This document shows positions 37,501 through 45,523 of a DNA stretch of 56,184 nt, piece after piece. Source of the DNA: Actinomycetota bacterium. Its GTDB lineage: Bacteria; Actinomycetota; Acidimicrobiia; Acidimicrobiales; VFJN01. Below the pieces are notes generated by a model, which was given only the letters and a program-made list of their open reading frames with translations, did no database searches and was not told the DNA's origin. The stretch lies in assembly GCA_009886035.1 (NCBI GenBank), contig VFJN01000080.1:1-56184 (forward strand), read 5' to 3'. A program made the position numbers and the translations under genes. Position 1 is the first letter of the stretch. Every line of letters starts with the position of its first letter.

Positions 37501-37631
37501 TGGGCGGGAAGCGTCGCATCGCCGACCTGGTGCTGCCCAAGAGCAGCTCGCTCGCCGACCTCGATGCCGAACAGTTGCGCACCGCGCTGGGCTTGCGGCC
37601 CGATCAATTGTTGGCGGCGGACGACCTCTGA
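34503..37631 (+). CDS. SNF2-family DEAD/DEAH-box helicase
   Basis: LALDMGLGKTPTVLAHL, VVLDEAQAIKN, LTGTPIENGLGDLWSILDF, LSLKAGGTGLNLTAANHV, DRAWRIGQTR. Confidence 0.95.
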   Translation: MTDRTRALEAAAWAAAEGTATADQRTLLEADPVAWRLTLERLMDETEDALDSVSGIGGPERAQVVGDFEAELDRLEAAYDLITRSVSTGSEVLIPTADPSGEVRLQASWEGGSIIIWAGGPDVVAHRNAELADRLEALGGPKLGWAPHADVALPNGLRAAALSIPVEEALGWLVVAVGGGNADDDGVGASVRWLGRVAVSAVRLVARGDLVPGLRTHRHPDGKAMDLKVRWSPARIEDAEVSRLAAAMPGPVAVLSRKEPRVVTIEVIGEVVDAIAREAAEKLERPATPPVIRNAADVGEAFIARLDGSPFTAPIPAGAEVSKRLDSWVSGVVGVAKTTLVVQLDPPDKGDAWFLQVLGRGAEGGLLPIEQALTDSKKTQHLADEMARLERLYDTLRRAGGLRRGQVYLSQDEAWELMTTIGPMLGVAGFDVRVPALSRRKPRAGLRLFVEPAGERVVGAHQLSDVRWSAVFGDVELSAADIARLAAEARPLVQSHGRWVELDGVDLKEAAAALAERASSTQMTGAEILRHVVGLEGTPFGGGVSVEGSGWVTDLLEKASAAPAAPVTKPEGFHGELRSYQAEALGWLDFLDAVELGGCLALDMGLGKTPTVLAHLRRTMGQGPSLVIAPPAVVGNWAAEAARFVPELKVVVHHGASRASAEQLAAEVADADVVITTYGTAVRDVEALEQRPWDRVVLDEAQAIKNHTNETAQQLRRIPARTRLALTGTPIENGLGDLWSILDFTNPGLVGARPTFIAQLSGEGEQALRALNGILVFRRTKTEPAVAAELPDRIDELDHCTMTAEQIGLYQAVLDGLVTQAEGAEREVKQGAILAAITALKQICNHPWNYQQDDRPLAGRSGKLNRLEEVVEQVFEADERILIFTQFATWGVRLAQHLSEVSGKAIPCYHGGLARGARDMMIKEFQDGEGAGAIVLSLKAGGTGLNLTAANHVVLYDRWWNPAVEDQARDRAWRIGQTRTVLSHRLVCPGTVDERVEEVVGGKRRIADLVLPKSSSLADLDAEQLRTALGLRPDQLLAADDL

Positions 37632-37909
37632 TGGGCCAGCCGAGGAAACGCAACCCGTCGCGCAAGCGCGGTGGTCAGAAGCCCAAGCCGGTGGACCTGT
37701 GGCGGCCGGTCCCGCCGGTGCCGGAAATCGAACCCATCGTGCGCACCACGGATCCCACCGCGCTCATGCGCTCGATCGGTTCCCCGCCCCTTCGCGGCCG
37801 ATCCGACATGGCCGAGGCCCACATGTGGGCGGTAGCCGAGAAGGCATCGCGTTTGGCCGAAGCGTTGGCCGCCGCCGCCGGGTTGCTGGCGGAACCCGAC
37901 ATCGACTGA
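37631..37909 (+). CDS. Small hypothetical protein (92 aa), basic N-terminus, coupled to SNF2 gene
   Basis: TGATG overlap with helicase stop; MGQPRKRNPSRKRGGQKPKP then helical Ala-rich C-terminus. Confidence 0.65.
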   Translation: MGQPRKRNPSRKRGGQKPKPVDLWRPVPPVPEIEPIVRTTDPTALMRSIGSPPLRGRSDMAEAHMWAVAEKASRLAEALAAAAGLLAEPDID

Positions 37910-38010
37910 CCCCCCTCTCCCCGGCGAGCACCCCCCGTCGGCCATTCGGTGGGCGGCCAATCAGCCGGTGGGCGCGGCGGCCGGTGGAGCTCATGCACTA
38001 AGCACTCGTC

Positions 38011-39060
38011 ATGGGATCCAGCGATGTTCTTACCCCTACCTTTCTTTCCGACGCGCTGGGAACCGCAGTGGCCTCTGTCGAGATGGAGGCGGTGGGAACC
38101 GGCCAGGTGGCCTCGAGCATTCGGGTCACCCTCACGTATGCCCCCGGGGCCAGTGGGCCGGCCACCATCGTGGCCAAGGTGCCCAGCGACGACGAGACGA
38201 GTCGGAACACGAGCCGGGCCCTGCGCAGTTACCTCATTGAGACCAGTTTCTACCGTGATCTCGCCCCCCACCTCCCGGTCCGCGCTCCGGGCTGTTTCCA
38301 TGTGTCCCACGACCCGCTCAGCGACGACTTCGTCCTGCTCCTCGAAGACCTCGCTCCGGCCGAGCAGGGTGACCAGATCGCCGGCTGCTCGCCGACGGTG
38401 GCGGCGATCGCCGTGGAACACTTGCCGAGTTTGCACGGTCCCCGCTGGGGCGATTCATCGCTGAAGGACCTGGCTTGGCTGGCCCGGTCCACCCCCGACA
38501 CCGCCGCCTTCACGTCGATGCTGGTGCTCTCGCTTCTGGATCTGTTCGAACAGCGGTACGCCGATCGGGTCGACGATGACATCCTGGCTCTGGCCCGCCG
38601 GGCCATTCCCGCCCTGGCCGAGGTGGCCTCGGCGGACCCCGCCTCCTGGACGCTGCAACACGGCGACTACCGCCTCGACAACCTGCTCTTTGCCACGCCC
38701 ACGGGGGGCCCAGCCATTGCGGTGGTGGATTGGCAGACCGTGGTGCACGGTAACGGGGTGATGGATCTCAGTTACTTCATCGGGGCCGGGCTGACCACCG
38801 AGGATCGCCGCCACCACGAGAAGGACCTCGTGCGCGTGTACCAGGCGGGCATGGCGGCCCACGGGGTGGAATTGGATTGGGACAACCTGTGGCGTGACTA
38901 CCGCCGCTTCACCATGGCGGGCTTGGCGATGGCGATCGGGGCCTCGGGTCTGGTGGGCCAGACCGACCGTGGCGACGCCATGTTCGTGGCCATGGCCCAG
39001 CGCCACGGCCGCCATGCCCTTGATCTCGAGATCGAATCGGTGCTCGCCCCACCGTCGTGA
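38011..39060 (+). CDS. Phosphotransferase family protein (ecdysteroid-kinase/APH-like)
   Basis: LQHGDYRLDNLLF, VVDWQTVVHGNGVMDLSYFI. Confidence 0.85.
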   Translation: MGSSDVLTPTFLSDALGTAVASVEMEAVGTGQVASSIRVTLTYAPGASGPATIVAKVPSDDETSRNTSRALRSYLIETSFYRDLAPHLPVRAPGCFHVSHDPLSDDFVLLLEDLAPAEQGDQIAGCSPTVAAIAVEHLPSLHGPRWGDSSLKDLAWLARSTPDTAAFTSMLVLSLLDLFEQRYADRVDDDILALARRAIPALAEVASADPASWTLQHGDYRLDNLLFATPTGGPAIAVVDWQTVVHGNGVMDLSYFIGAGLTTEDRRHHEKDLVRVYQAGMAAHGVELDWDNLWRDYRRFTMAGLAMAIGASGLVGQTDRGDAMFVAMAQRHGRHALDLEIESVLAPPS

Positions 39061-39075
39061 ACAGAGCGGGGAGGG

Positions 39076-39894
39076 CTAGACGAGGAGTTTGCGGCGGAAC
39101 AATTCGAGCACTTCATCGAGCGTCTGGCGGGTGCGGGTCCCGACCTCGTCGATGAGATGTTCGGTGAGCACAGAATGAGGCTTGGTGGCGGCATCCGGAT
39201 TGGCATCGGCGTCGCTCAACTCCACGGCCACGAAGGCATCGCCGAGTTGCTCGCGAAGGAAGGCAAACCGCTCGTCGGGCACAAAGCGGTCGCTGGCAAA
39301 GCGCAGGCCCAACACTTCGAGCCCGTCGTTGGCGCACCGGTGTTTCACCTGGTCGAGGTCGGCGCTGGAAATGTCGATGGTGTGCTGGCGTTTCTTGCCG
39401 ATGCTCATGGGCATCGAGGGCTGCGACAGGACCGGGACCAGCATCCGGTCGTCCACCGCCATGGCCAGAGCGAAGCCACCGGTAAAACACATGCCCACCG
39501 CCCCTACTCCAGGGCCCCCGCAGCGCTCGTGCTCGACGGCGGCTAGTGCCCGGAGCCAAGCCACTACTGGGGAGGTACGGCCCAGGGCGAACGTGGCGAA
39601 CTCGCGGCTGATGCAGGCCGGGACGATCGAGGACAGCATGTAGCGGACGGCCCCGAATGTTCCGGCCGACTCCGGGTTCGGGTCGCGCCCCGGCACGCCA
39701 AAGAGGTGCGGCATAACCGCCGTGCACCCGATGTCGGAGATCCGGCGGGCCAGGTCGGCGACCTTGGGCGAGATCCCCGGCATCTCGGAGATCACGATCA
39801 CTGCCGGGCCTGTTCCGCGGCGGAATACGGTGCGCTCCTTGCCGTCGTGACCGAAGGCCGTGCGCTCGAAGTCGTGGAGGTCGTCATCAGCCAT
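39076..39894 (-). CDS. Dienelactone hydrolase family protein
   Basis: VIVISEMPGISP, GAVGMCFTGGFAL (Cys nucleophile elbow). Confidence 0.85.
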   Translation of the reverse strand: MADDDLHDFERTAFGHDGKERTVFRRGTGPAVIVISEMPGISPKVADLARRISDIGCTAVMPHLFGVPGRDPNPESAGTFGAVRYMLSSIVPACISREFATFALGRTSPVVAWLRALAAVEHERCGGPGVGAVGMCFTGGFALAMAVDDRMLVPVLSQPSMPMSIGKKRQHTIDISSADLDQVKHRCANDGLEVLGLRFASDRFVPDERFAFLREQLGDAFVAVELSDADANPDAATKPHSVLTEHLIDEVGTRTRQTLDEVLELFRRKLLV

Positions 39895-39911
39895 GCCGGG
39901 AAACCTAGTGC

Positions 39912-40595
39912 TCAGCCGACGGTGCCGGGGGAGGACTCGGGGGCGAGGCGGCGGCGGAGTTCCACATGCACCGCCGTGCCCACGAGCGCCTCGATCTCAG
40001 CGCCCAGCGAGTCGAGCACCCTGTGCTCACCCCCGTAGGCGCGCTCGCCCTCGGTGCAGCACCACGCCATGGGCTCGCCGTCTTCGCCCCAGTCGGCGCG
40101 AGTCCAACGCCGGACCGTGGCCACTTCGGTGTCGTGGGGGCCCGGTTCCCAGTCCACCTTGATCGGCAACTGCCAGCACACCGACGGTTTCCAATCGATG
40201 GGCGATTCGTCGGCGTCGATGGCGGCGAGGTGCAACGCACACCCGGCCCCCCCGGCGAAGCCAGGATGGTTGAGGAAGATGCAGGCGCCGTCTACGACGG
40301 CGGTGGCGGTGTGGCTGGCATCGGTAAAGACGCCGTCCTGGGCGGCGATGGCGTGGTGCTGAAATCGTTCCGGATCGAGGGTGGCACCGAGCGCTGAAAT
40401 CATGCGGGCTTCATCGTCGCCGTCGAGTTGGGCGCCCACCGAGCAACAGCCTTGGCCGAGGTGCTCACTCGGCTCCGCCAGGATCCCGAGGCATCCGTTT
40501 CCAAAAAGGCACGTCCAGTGGGATTCGAGGAAGTCCACGTCGAAGCGCCACGTCGTGTCGCCGTGGGTAATTTCCTCCATGGGTTGATCGGTCAC
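39912..40595 (-). CDS. Cysteine-rich conserved hypothetical protein
   Basis: CLFGNGCLGI...GCCSVG...GACIFLNHPGFAGGAGCALH...CWQLPI...WCC; GTG 40595. Confidence 0.65.
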   Translation of the reverse strand: MTDQPMEEITHGDTTWRFDVDFLESHWTCLFGNGCLGILAEPSEHLGQGCCSVGAQLDGDDEARMISALGATLDPERFQHHAIAAQDGVFTDASHTATAVVDGACIFLNHPGFAGGAGCALHLAAIDADESPIDWKPSVCWQLPIKVDWEPGPHDTEVATVRRWTRADWGEDGEPMAWCCTEGERAYGGEHRVLDSLGAEIEALVGTAVHVELRRRLAPESSPGTVG

Positions 40596-41815
40596 CGCCG
40601 AAGGGTAGCGAGCCAGGCGAGGACACCCTCGGCGGCGGCCACGCCGGTGCTGAAAGCCCCCTGGAGGAGGTACCCGCCGGTGGGGGCCTCCCAGTCGAGC
40701 ATTTCGCCCGCCACGAAGGTGCCGGGCCGGCCTCGCAGCATGGCGGATTGGTCTACCGCCGATAGGGCTACGCCGCCGGCACTGGAGATGGCGCGGCCAA
40801 TCGGCTGGGAGGCGGTGACGCTGAAAGGGAGGGCTTGCAGGAGGGCGGCAAGGGGGCCGGGGGCGGACGGCGGGTGGTTCGCGGTGGCCTCTCGAAGGAG
40901 CCCGATGCTCACCGGGGACAGGCCGCATCGGGCGAGGGCGGTGGCCACCGAATCGGTGGGTCGGCGTCGCTCCAGGCGGGCCACCACCTCAGCCGGGGTG
41001 GCATGGGGGAACAGGTCCAGTTCGACTCGGGCCGGGGTGCCCGCATCGAGGGTGGCGCGCAGCGCCGGACACAGGGCGTAGACCGGGCTTCCCTCCAGGC
41101 CATCGGTGGTGATCATCAGATCGCCGTGGGCGGAAGTACCGCGATGGCCGACGGTGACGTCTTTCACGGGGGTACCGGCGAAGCGGTGGCTGAACACCTC
41201 GCTCCAGCCCACGATGCAGCCGCTGTTGGCCGGCCGCCAGGGGCGTACCTCGATTCCGGCGGCTCGGAGCGGGGCGGTCCATGCCCCGTCGGATCCCGTG
41301 CGCGGCCAGCTCGCCCCGCCCAGGGCGAGCACGCTGGCATCGGCGGCCACCACCAGTGGATCGCCGGTGGGATCGGTGAAGGTGAGGGCGCCCTCGGGGG
41401 TCCATCCGTTCCAGTGGTGGCGGGTGCGTAGTTCCACTCCGAGCGACGCCAGTCGGGTCAGCCAGGCCCGCAGGAGGGCAGTGGCGCGAAAGCTTTCGGG
41501 GAAAACTCGTCCGCTGCTCCCCACGAAGGTGGGTTGGCCCAGGCCATCCGCCCAGGCTCGCAGCGCGGCGGGATCGAAGGCTTCGAGGGCGGCGGTGAGG
41601 TACGCACGGGATGGGCCGTACCGATCGAGGAACGCCTCCCGACCTTCGTTATGGGTGAGATTGAGGCCGCCCCGGCCCGCCACCTGGAGTTTGCGACCCA
41701 CCGTGGGCATGTGCTCGAACAAGGTGACGGCCAGTCCGGCGGTGGCCAGTACTTCGGCGGCCATGAGCCCGGCGGGACCGCCGCCCACCACCGCAACGTG
41801 GGCTAACTCCGGCAT
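40592..41815 (-). CDS. NAD(P)/FAD-dependent oxidoreductase, HI0933/BaiN-like flavoprotein
   Basis: VVGGGPAGLMAAEVL, GRKLQVAGRGGLNLTH, GGASWPRTGSDG, LDWEAPTGGYLLQGAFSTG. Confidence 0.88.
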   Translation of the reverse strand: MPELAHVAVVGGGPAGLMAAEVLATAGLAVTLFEHMPTVGRKLQVAGRGGLNLTHNEGREAFLDRYGPSRAYLTAALEAFDPAALRAWADGLGQPTFVGSSGRVFPESFRATALLRAWLTRLASLGVELRTRHHWNGWTPEGALTFTDPTGDPLVVAADASVLALGGASWPRTGSDGAWTAPLRAAGIEVRPWRPANSGCIVGWSEVFSHRFAGTPVKDVTVGHRGTSAHGDLMITTDGLEGSPVYALCPALRATLDAGTPARVELDLFPHATPAEVVARLERRRPTDSVATALARCGLSPVSIGLLREATANHPPSAPGPLAALLQALPFSVTASQPIGRAISSAGGVALSAVDQSAMLRGRPGTFVAGEMLDWEAPTGGYLLQGAFSTGVAAAEGVLAWLATLRR

Positions 41816-41850
41816 CAGGGAAGCACCAGATGGTCGGTTCTTCTCGGCGC

Positions 41851-42648
41851 TCAGCGGGTGGCGGTCATGAGGAGGTAGGGAGCCGGGAGCGTGCAGGAGC
41901 CGTCGTTGGCCACGTTGGTCTCCTCGATGGCCTCGAGGAGGAGGCGTTGGCCTTCTTCGGCCTTGTCGTGAGACTCCAGCGTTTCCATGAAGCTCACGAA
42001 CGGCCCCGCCGCGGTGAGGAAGGTTTCCAAGGCGGCCTGGGGGGAGGGGAACCGCCAGGCAAAGTTTCGTTGTTCGACCTTGGCGCTGAGGCCCGCGGAG
42101 CCGAGGCGGTCGATGGCCACGACGGGGTCCCCCCATTCATCCGGCGTCGGGCCAGCGGCGGGCGCGCTGAGGTGGGCCACCTTTTCCCGCCAGGTCGCCG
42201 ACCAACTGTTGGCCGCCCAGGCCGTGATCGCCACTCGGCCGCCGGGCCGACACACCCGGGCCAGCTCCCGAGTGGCGGCGATGAAGTCGGGGGCAAAGAT
42301 CAAGCCCATGACGCTGAGGACCACGTCCATGCTCTCGTCGGGAATGTCGAGGTGCTCGGCATCTCCCACCTGAAGGTCCACTCGCACGCCCTCGGCCTTG
42401 CAGTGTTCCCGGGCCCGATCGATCTGGGCGGGGGTAATGTCGATTCCGGTTACTTTGGCGCCGGCCTTGGCGGCCAGGATGGCCGCGTTGCCGGTACCCA
42501 CGGCGATGTCGAGCACCGACTCGCCCGATTGGGGATCCACCGCTTTGACAGCGATGCGGCTGATGGGGAGCAGGTGGGTTGCAATGACCGGGTAGTCGCC
42601 GACGGTCCACATGTGGATCTGGGCGGCACGTAAGTGAGCCATGTTCAT
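41851..42648 (-). CDS. Class I SAM-dependent methyltransferase
   Basis: VLDIAVGTGNAAILAAKAGAKVTGIDITPAQI; start MNMAHLRAAQ at 42648. Confidence 0.9.
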   Translation of the reverse strand: MNMAHLRAAQIHMWTVGDYPVIATHLLPISRIAVKAVDPQSGESVLDIAVGTGNAAILAAKAGAKVTGIDITPAQIDRAREHCKAEGVRVDLQVGDAEHLDIPDESMDVVLSVMGLIFAPDFIAATRELARVCRPGGRVAITAWAANSWSATWREKVAHLSAPAAGPTPDEWGDPVVAIDRLGSAGLSAKVEQRNFAWRFPSPQAALETFLTAAGPFVSFMETLESHDKAEEGQRLLLEAIEETNVANDGSCTLPAPYLLMTATR

Positions 42649-42713
42649 CCCCTGAGTCTGGTCTAGAGGATCCTGGCTGGCGAAGTGAGCCGGGCCAGGG
42701 GCCGTTGGGCTCT

Positions 42714-42998
42714 CTACCGCCGCCAGCCGCCGCGGAGCCACCCGATTAGTTCGGCATCGCTCGTGTGAGCGGCGAGATCGGCTTGTTGGTCGGCGTAATG
42801 GAAGAGGCGGGCCAGGGGAAGCGGAAGATCGGGGGTGCGGAACAGGAGAAGGGCGCACTGCATCTGCATCCAGGTGGTGCCGCACTTCGGTTGCGTACTG
42901 ATCACGATGTCGTCGTCTCGAAACGCAAAACCGTTCCAGCGGTCGCTATTCCATACGAGGTTGCGATAGCGGATGCGGGGCGCTTCCTCGATGGTCAC
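42714..42998 (-). pseudogene. Truncated sulfotransferase (N-terminal fragment only)
   Basis: DIVISTQPKCGTTWMQMQCALLLFRTPDLPLPLARL (5'-PSB-like motif) then stop after 94 aa; no C-terminal part nearby. Confidence 0.65.
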
Positions 42999-43008
42999 GG
43001 GGCCATGA

Positions 43009-44430
43009 TCAGCAACCCGAAATCCCCCGGTTGGGAGGACTGAAGGCTTGCGTCTTGGCGAGATCGAAGACGCAACTGGCGCTCGAACCCGACAGGCGCG
43101 GGCCAGCCATGCCGGCGCTGTTGGTGTAGCCCCAGGAGTTCACGGAAATGATGGGGCCGGTCCCCAGATTCAGGGATTGCATCCATGGGCCACCGGAGGC
43201 ACCCCCGGAAAGGCCGCACTGCCCGAGCCACCAGTCGTTGTAGCTGATTTCGGTGGCCAGCGCCTCGGCGCAATACATGAATTTCGGGTCCTGGTTGTAG
43301 GAGTACCCCATGGCAGTGGTGAAGGCGCCGACGGTGGGTGGGGTGAACTGCACCGCCAGGCTCCCCGCCGCGATATCCAGGGCCGGGTCCGTCACCGCCG
43401 TGCCGGTGTGGGCACTGGTATCGCCCACTACGTAGTAGGCGTAATCCCAGGGGATATTGGCGGGGAACGTGCGGGTGGTCCAGTCGGTGTCGACCACCCC
43501 GAAACTTGGGGTCCAGCACCCCAGCGGGTCGTTGGTGCAGTTGGAGTCGGTGGCGATGCCGGTGGTGCCCGATTGGTTCGGGATGAACAACACGTTGCGG
43601 GCGAAGACTTTGTACACGTCGTCGTAGACGCAGTGGGCGGCGGTGATGATCACGGATCGTCCGGTGGATCCGTCGGTGGCCACGGTGCCCGAGCACACGT
43701 AGCCGCTCCACGTGGTTTGTGTCACATTGTCAGGCATCTCAAAGTAGATGCGTCCGGTCGCCTGCTGCACCGGACCATTTCCCGGCCAGGGCGCGTTGGC
43801 CACGTTGGTGCCGCTACTGCTTCCGGTGTTGAGGGTCATGGTGGTGGTGGCGGTGGTGGTGGTGTTCGCCCTTCGGCTGGCGTCTTTGGCGATCACCGAC
43901 CAAGCCCAGGTGCCGGTGGTGAAGCCAGAGATCGTGGCGCTGTAGGTGCTCCCACTGGCTCTAGCGGCGAAGGACTGCGCCTGTCCGCTGGGCGACACGA
44001 CTTTGAAGGTCACCGACTTCACCCCGCTGCTGTCGGTCACGGTGGCGCTGAAGGTGACGCTGGTGGTGATGGTGGCTCCCGGGGCGGGGATGCGGTTGGT
44101 CACCGATGGTCCGGCGACATCGCTGGTGGCGAGTGTGATCGGCCGCGAGGTGCGGGCGGGTTGTGGCGGGGTGTTCGTCGCGAAGAGCTGGGGTTGGCGG
44201 TGGCCGTGGGGTTCCAGCGAGCCATCCGGCTTCGCCAGGTAGCTGAGGCCGCGCTGGTCCACGACGAAGTCGCGAGGGGTGGCGGCGTTGATCCGAGCAG
44301 TAGTCCAGTGGGCGACTGTCGGGTTCTCACCGCCCGCGGTGGACTTGGGGGCGGAGGCCACCGCCGGGGCGGAGATCGCCATGGCGGCCACCACGATGAG
44401 TCCCGTTATCCCGTATCGATGATGGCTCAT
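43009..44430 (-). CDS. Secreted trypsin-like serine protease with N-terminal Ig-like/Thr-rich region
   Basis: Signal peptide YGITGLIVVAAMAISAPAVASA; TAAHCVYDD and GASGGPW catalytic motifs; AAGGAG SD before ATG 44430. Confidence 0.88.
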   Translation of the reverse strand: MSHHRYGITGLIVVAAMAISAPAVASAPKSTAGGENPTVAHWTTARINAATPRDFVVDQRGLSYLAKPDGSLEPHGHRQPQLFATNTPPQPARTSRPITLATSDVAGPSVTNRIPAPGATITTSVTFSATVTDSSGVKSVTFKVVSPSGQAQSFAARASGSTYSATISGFTTGTWAWSVIAKDASRRANTTTTATTTMTLNTGSSSGTNVANAPWPGNGPVQQATGRIYFEMPDNVTQTTWSGYVCSGTVATDGSTGRSVIITAAHCVYDDVYKVFARNVLFIPNQSGTTGIATDSNCTNDPLGCWTPSFGVVDTDWTTRTFPANIPWDYAYYVVGDTSAHTGTAVTDPALDIAAGSLAVQFTPPTVGAFTTAMGYSYNQDPKFMYCAEALATEISYNDWWLGQCGLSGGASGGPWMQSLNLGTGPIISVNSWGYTNSAGMAGPRLSGSSASCVFDLAKTQAFSPPNRGISGC

Positions 44431-44512
44431 GAAGTATCTCCTTATTCTCAATCCCACGGCCCTTGGCCAGCGGAAGGTCCCTGTGCGTGTGCAGAGAGTA
44501 CCGAGATGCGAG

Positions 44513-45379
44513 TCAGCCGGAAAGGTCGGATGCCCTCGCCGCCCGGGGTGGGCGGGCGCTGTGCACTAGCGGCCAATCCGGGTCGGCGAGGGGGGTTCCG
44601 TCCACTGCCGCCTGTTGCCAGCGGCTGACGGGTACGCCGGGTTTGCGGAGGTGCCGCACGTCGTCGCCGCCGTAGCGAACGGAAATGGCTCGACGGCGGG
44701 TGGTGGAGGAGTTGGCGGGGCCGCCATGGATGGTGCGGGCGTGATGAATCACCACATCGCCCGGTAGTGCCTCGACGGTGATCAGGGCGCCGGCGAGGGC
44801 CGGGTCGGCGAGGATGTCGGGAACCACTTCGCCCACGGTGTCGGGGAGCGGTGTGGGGTCGACGAAGTGGTTGGGGCGGTAGTCGTGGGACAAGCGGTGA
44901 GAGCCGGGCAGGTACTGCACCATGCCCGAGGCGGGACCAGTGGCATCGAGGGGTACCCACGTGGTGCAGAGCTGGGCACCGCGTAGGTGGAAGTACCCGA
45001 GGTCGGTGTGGAACTGGGTGCGATGCGGGCTGCCGGGTTCTTTTACGAGCACGCTGTCTTCCACGAGCCAGACCGACTGGCTGCGCAACAAGGCCGCCGC
45101 AATGGCCGGCAGGGGTGACCGGCAGGCGAAGGCGGCGAAGTCGGGGCGGGTGCGAAAGTGATCGGTGCCGGCGACGAAGGTGGGGCCGGTGCCCCCCACC
45201 ATCGCGCCAAGGTCTGCGACCTCGGGGCTGGCGAGCACCGCTTCGAGCGGGTCGCTCATGGCGGCGACCAGGGCCGGGTTCAGAACCCCGATGAGGTGGA
45301 CCACGCCATCACGCTCGAAGGTTGCCACTTCGTCGTCGGTGATGGGGCGAACGTCCTGGAGCAGCTCAGGAGAAATCAC
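44513..45379 (-). CDS. Phytanoyl-CoA dioxygenase (PhyH) family protein
   Basis: RTQFHTDLGYFHLRGAQLCTTWVPLD, QYLPGSHRL, HHARTIHGGPAN; start set at GTG 45379 from promoter reading (alternative GTG 45400). Confidence 0.85.
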   Translation of the reverse strand: MISPELLQDVRPITDDEVATFERDGVVHLIGVLNPALVAAMSDPLEAVLASPEVADLGAMVGGTGPTFVAGTDHFRTRPDFAAFACRSPLPAIAAALLRSQSVWLVEDSVLVKEPGSPHRTQFHTDLGYFHLRGAQLCTTWVPLDATGPASGMVQYLPGSHRLSHDYRPNHFVDPTPLPDTVGEVVPDILADPALAGALITVEALPGDVVIHHARTIHGGPANSSTTRRRAISVRYGGDDVRHLRKPGVPVSRWQQAAVDGTPLADPDWPLVHSARPPRAARASDLSG

Positions 45380-45385
45380 GTCCGT

Positions 45386-45414
45386 ACAATAGTGAGGCAC
45401 CGAATTATCTTCAA
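45386..45414 (-). promoter_or_regulatory. Sigma70-type promoter TTGAAG-N17-TATTGT, 6 nt before GTG 45379
   Basis: -35 CTTCAA (45409-45414 on +), 17-nt spacer, -10 ACAATA (45386-45391 on +). Confidence 0.6.
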
Positions 45415-45523
45415 CACTATGTTGCCGATATGGGGATGACCTTGCTGCCGCCGGAACCCGCCAGGCGACGACGCGCCTGGATCCACGGGGGCGATCGCAT
45501 GGCGGTTCCCTCGGGAGGCCGTC

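Noticed and set aside
43838-43866. GTGGTGGTGGCGGTGG microsatellite-like run
   Set aside because: It encodes a Thr-rich linker in the secreted protease.
43048-44628. 526-aa Gly/His-rich plus ORF opposite the secreted protease
   Set aside because: Low-complexity antisense translation of a Thr/Ser-rich protease gene.
45461-45480. 7-bp stem CCAGGCG/CGCCTGG in the leader of the MBL operon
   Set aside because: Short GC stems are expected by chance at this base composition.
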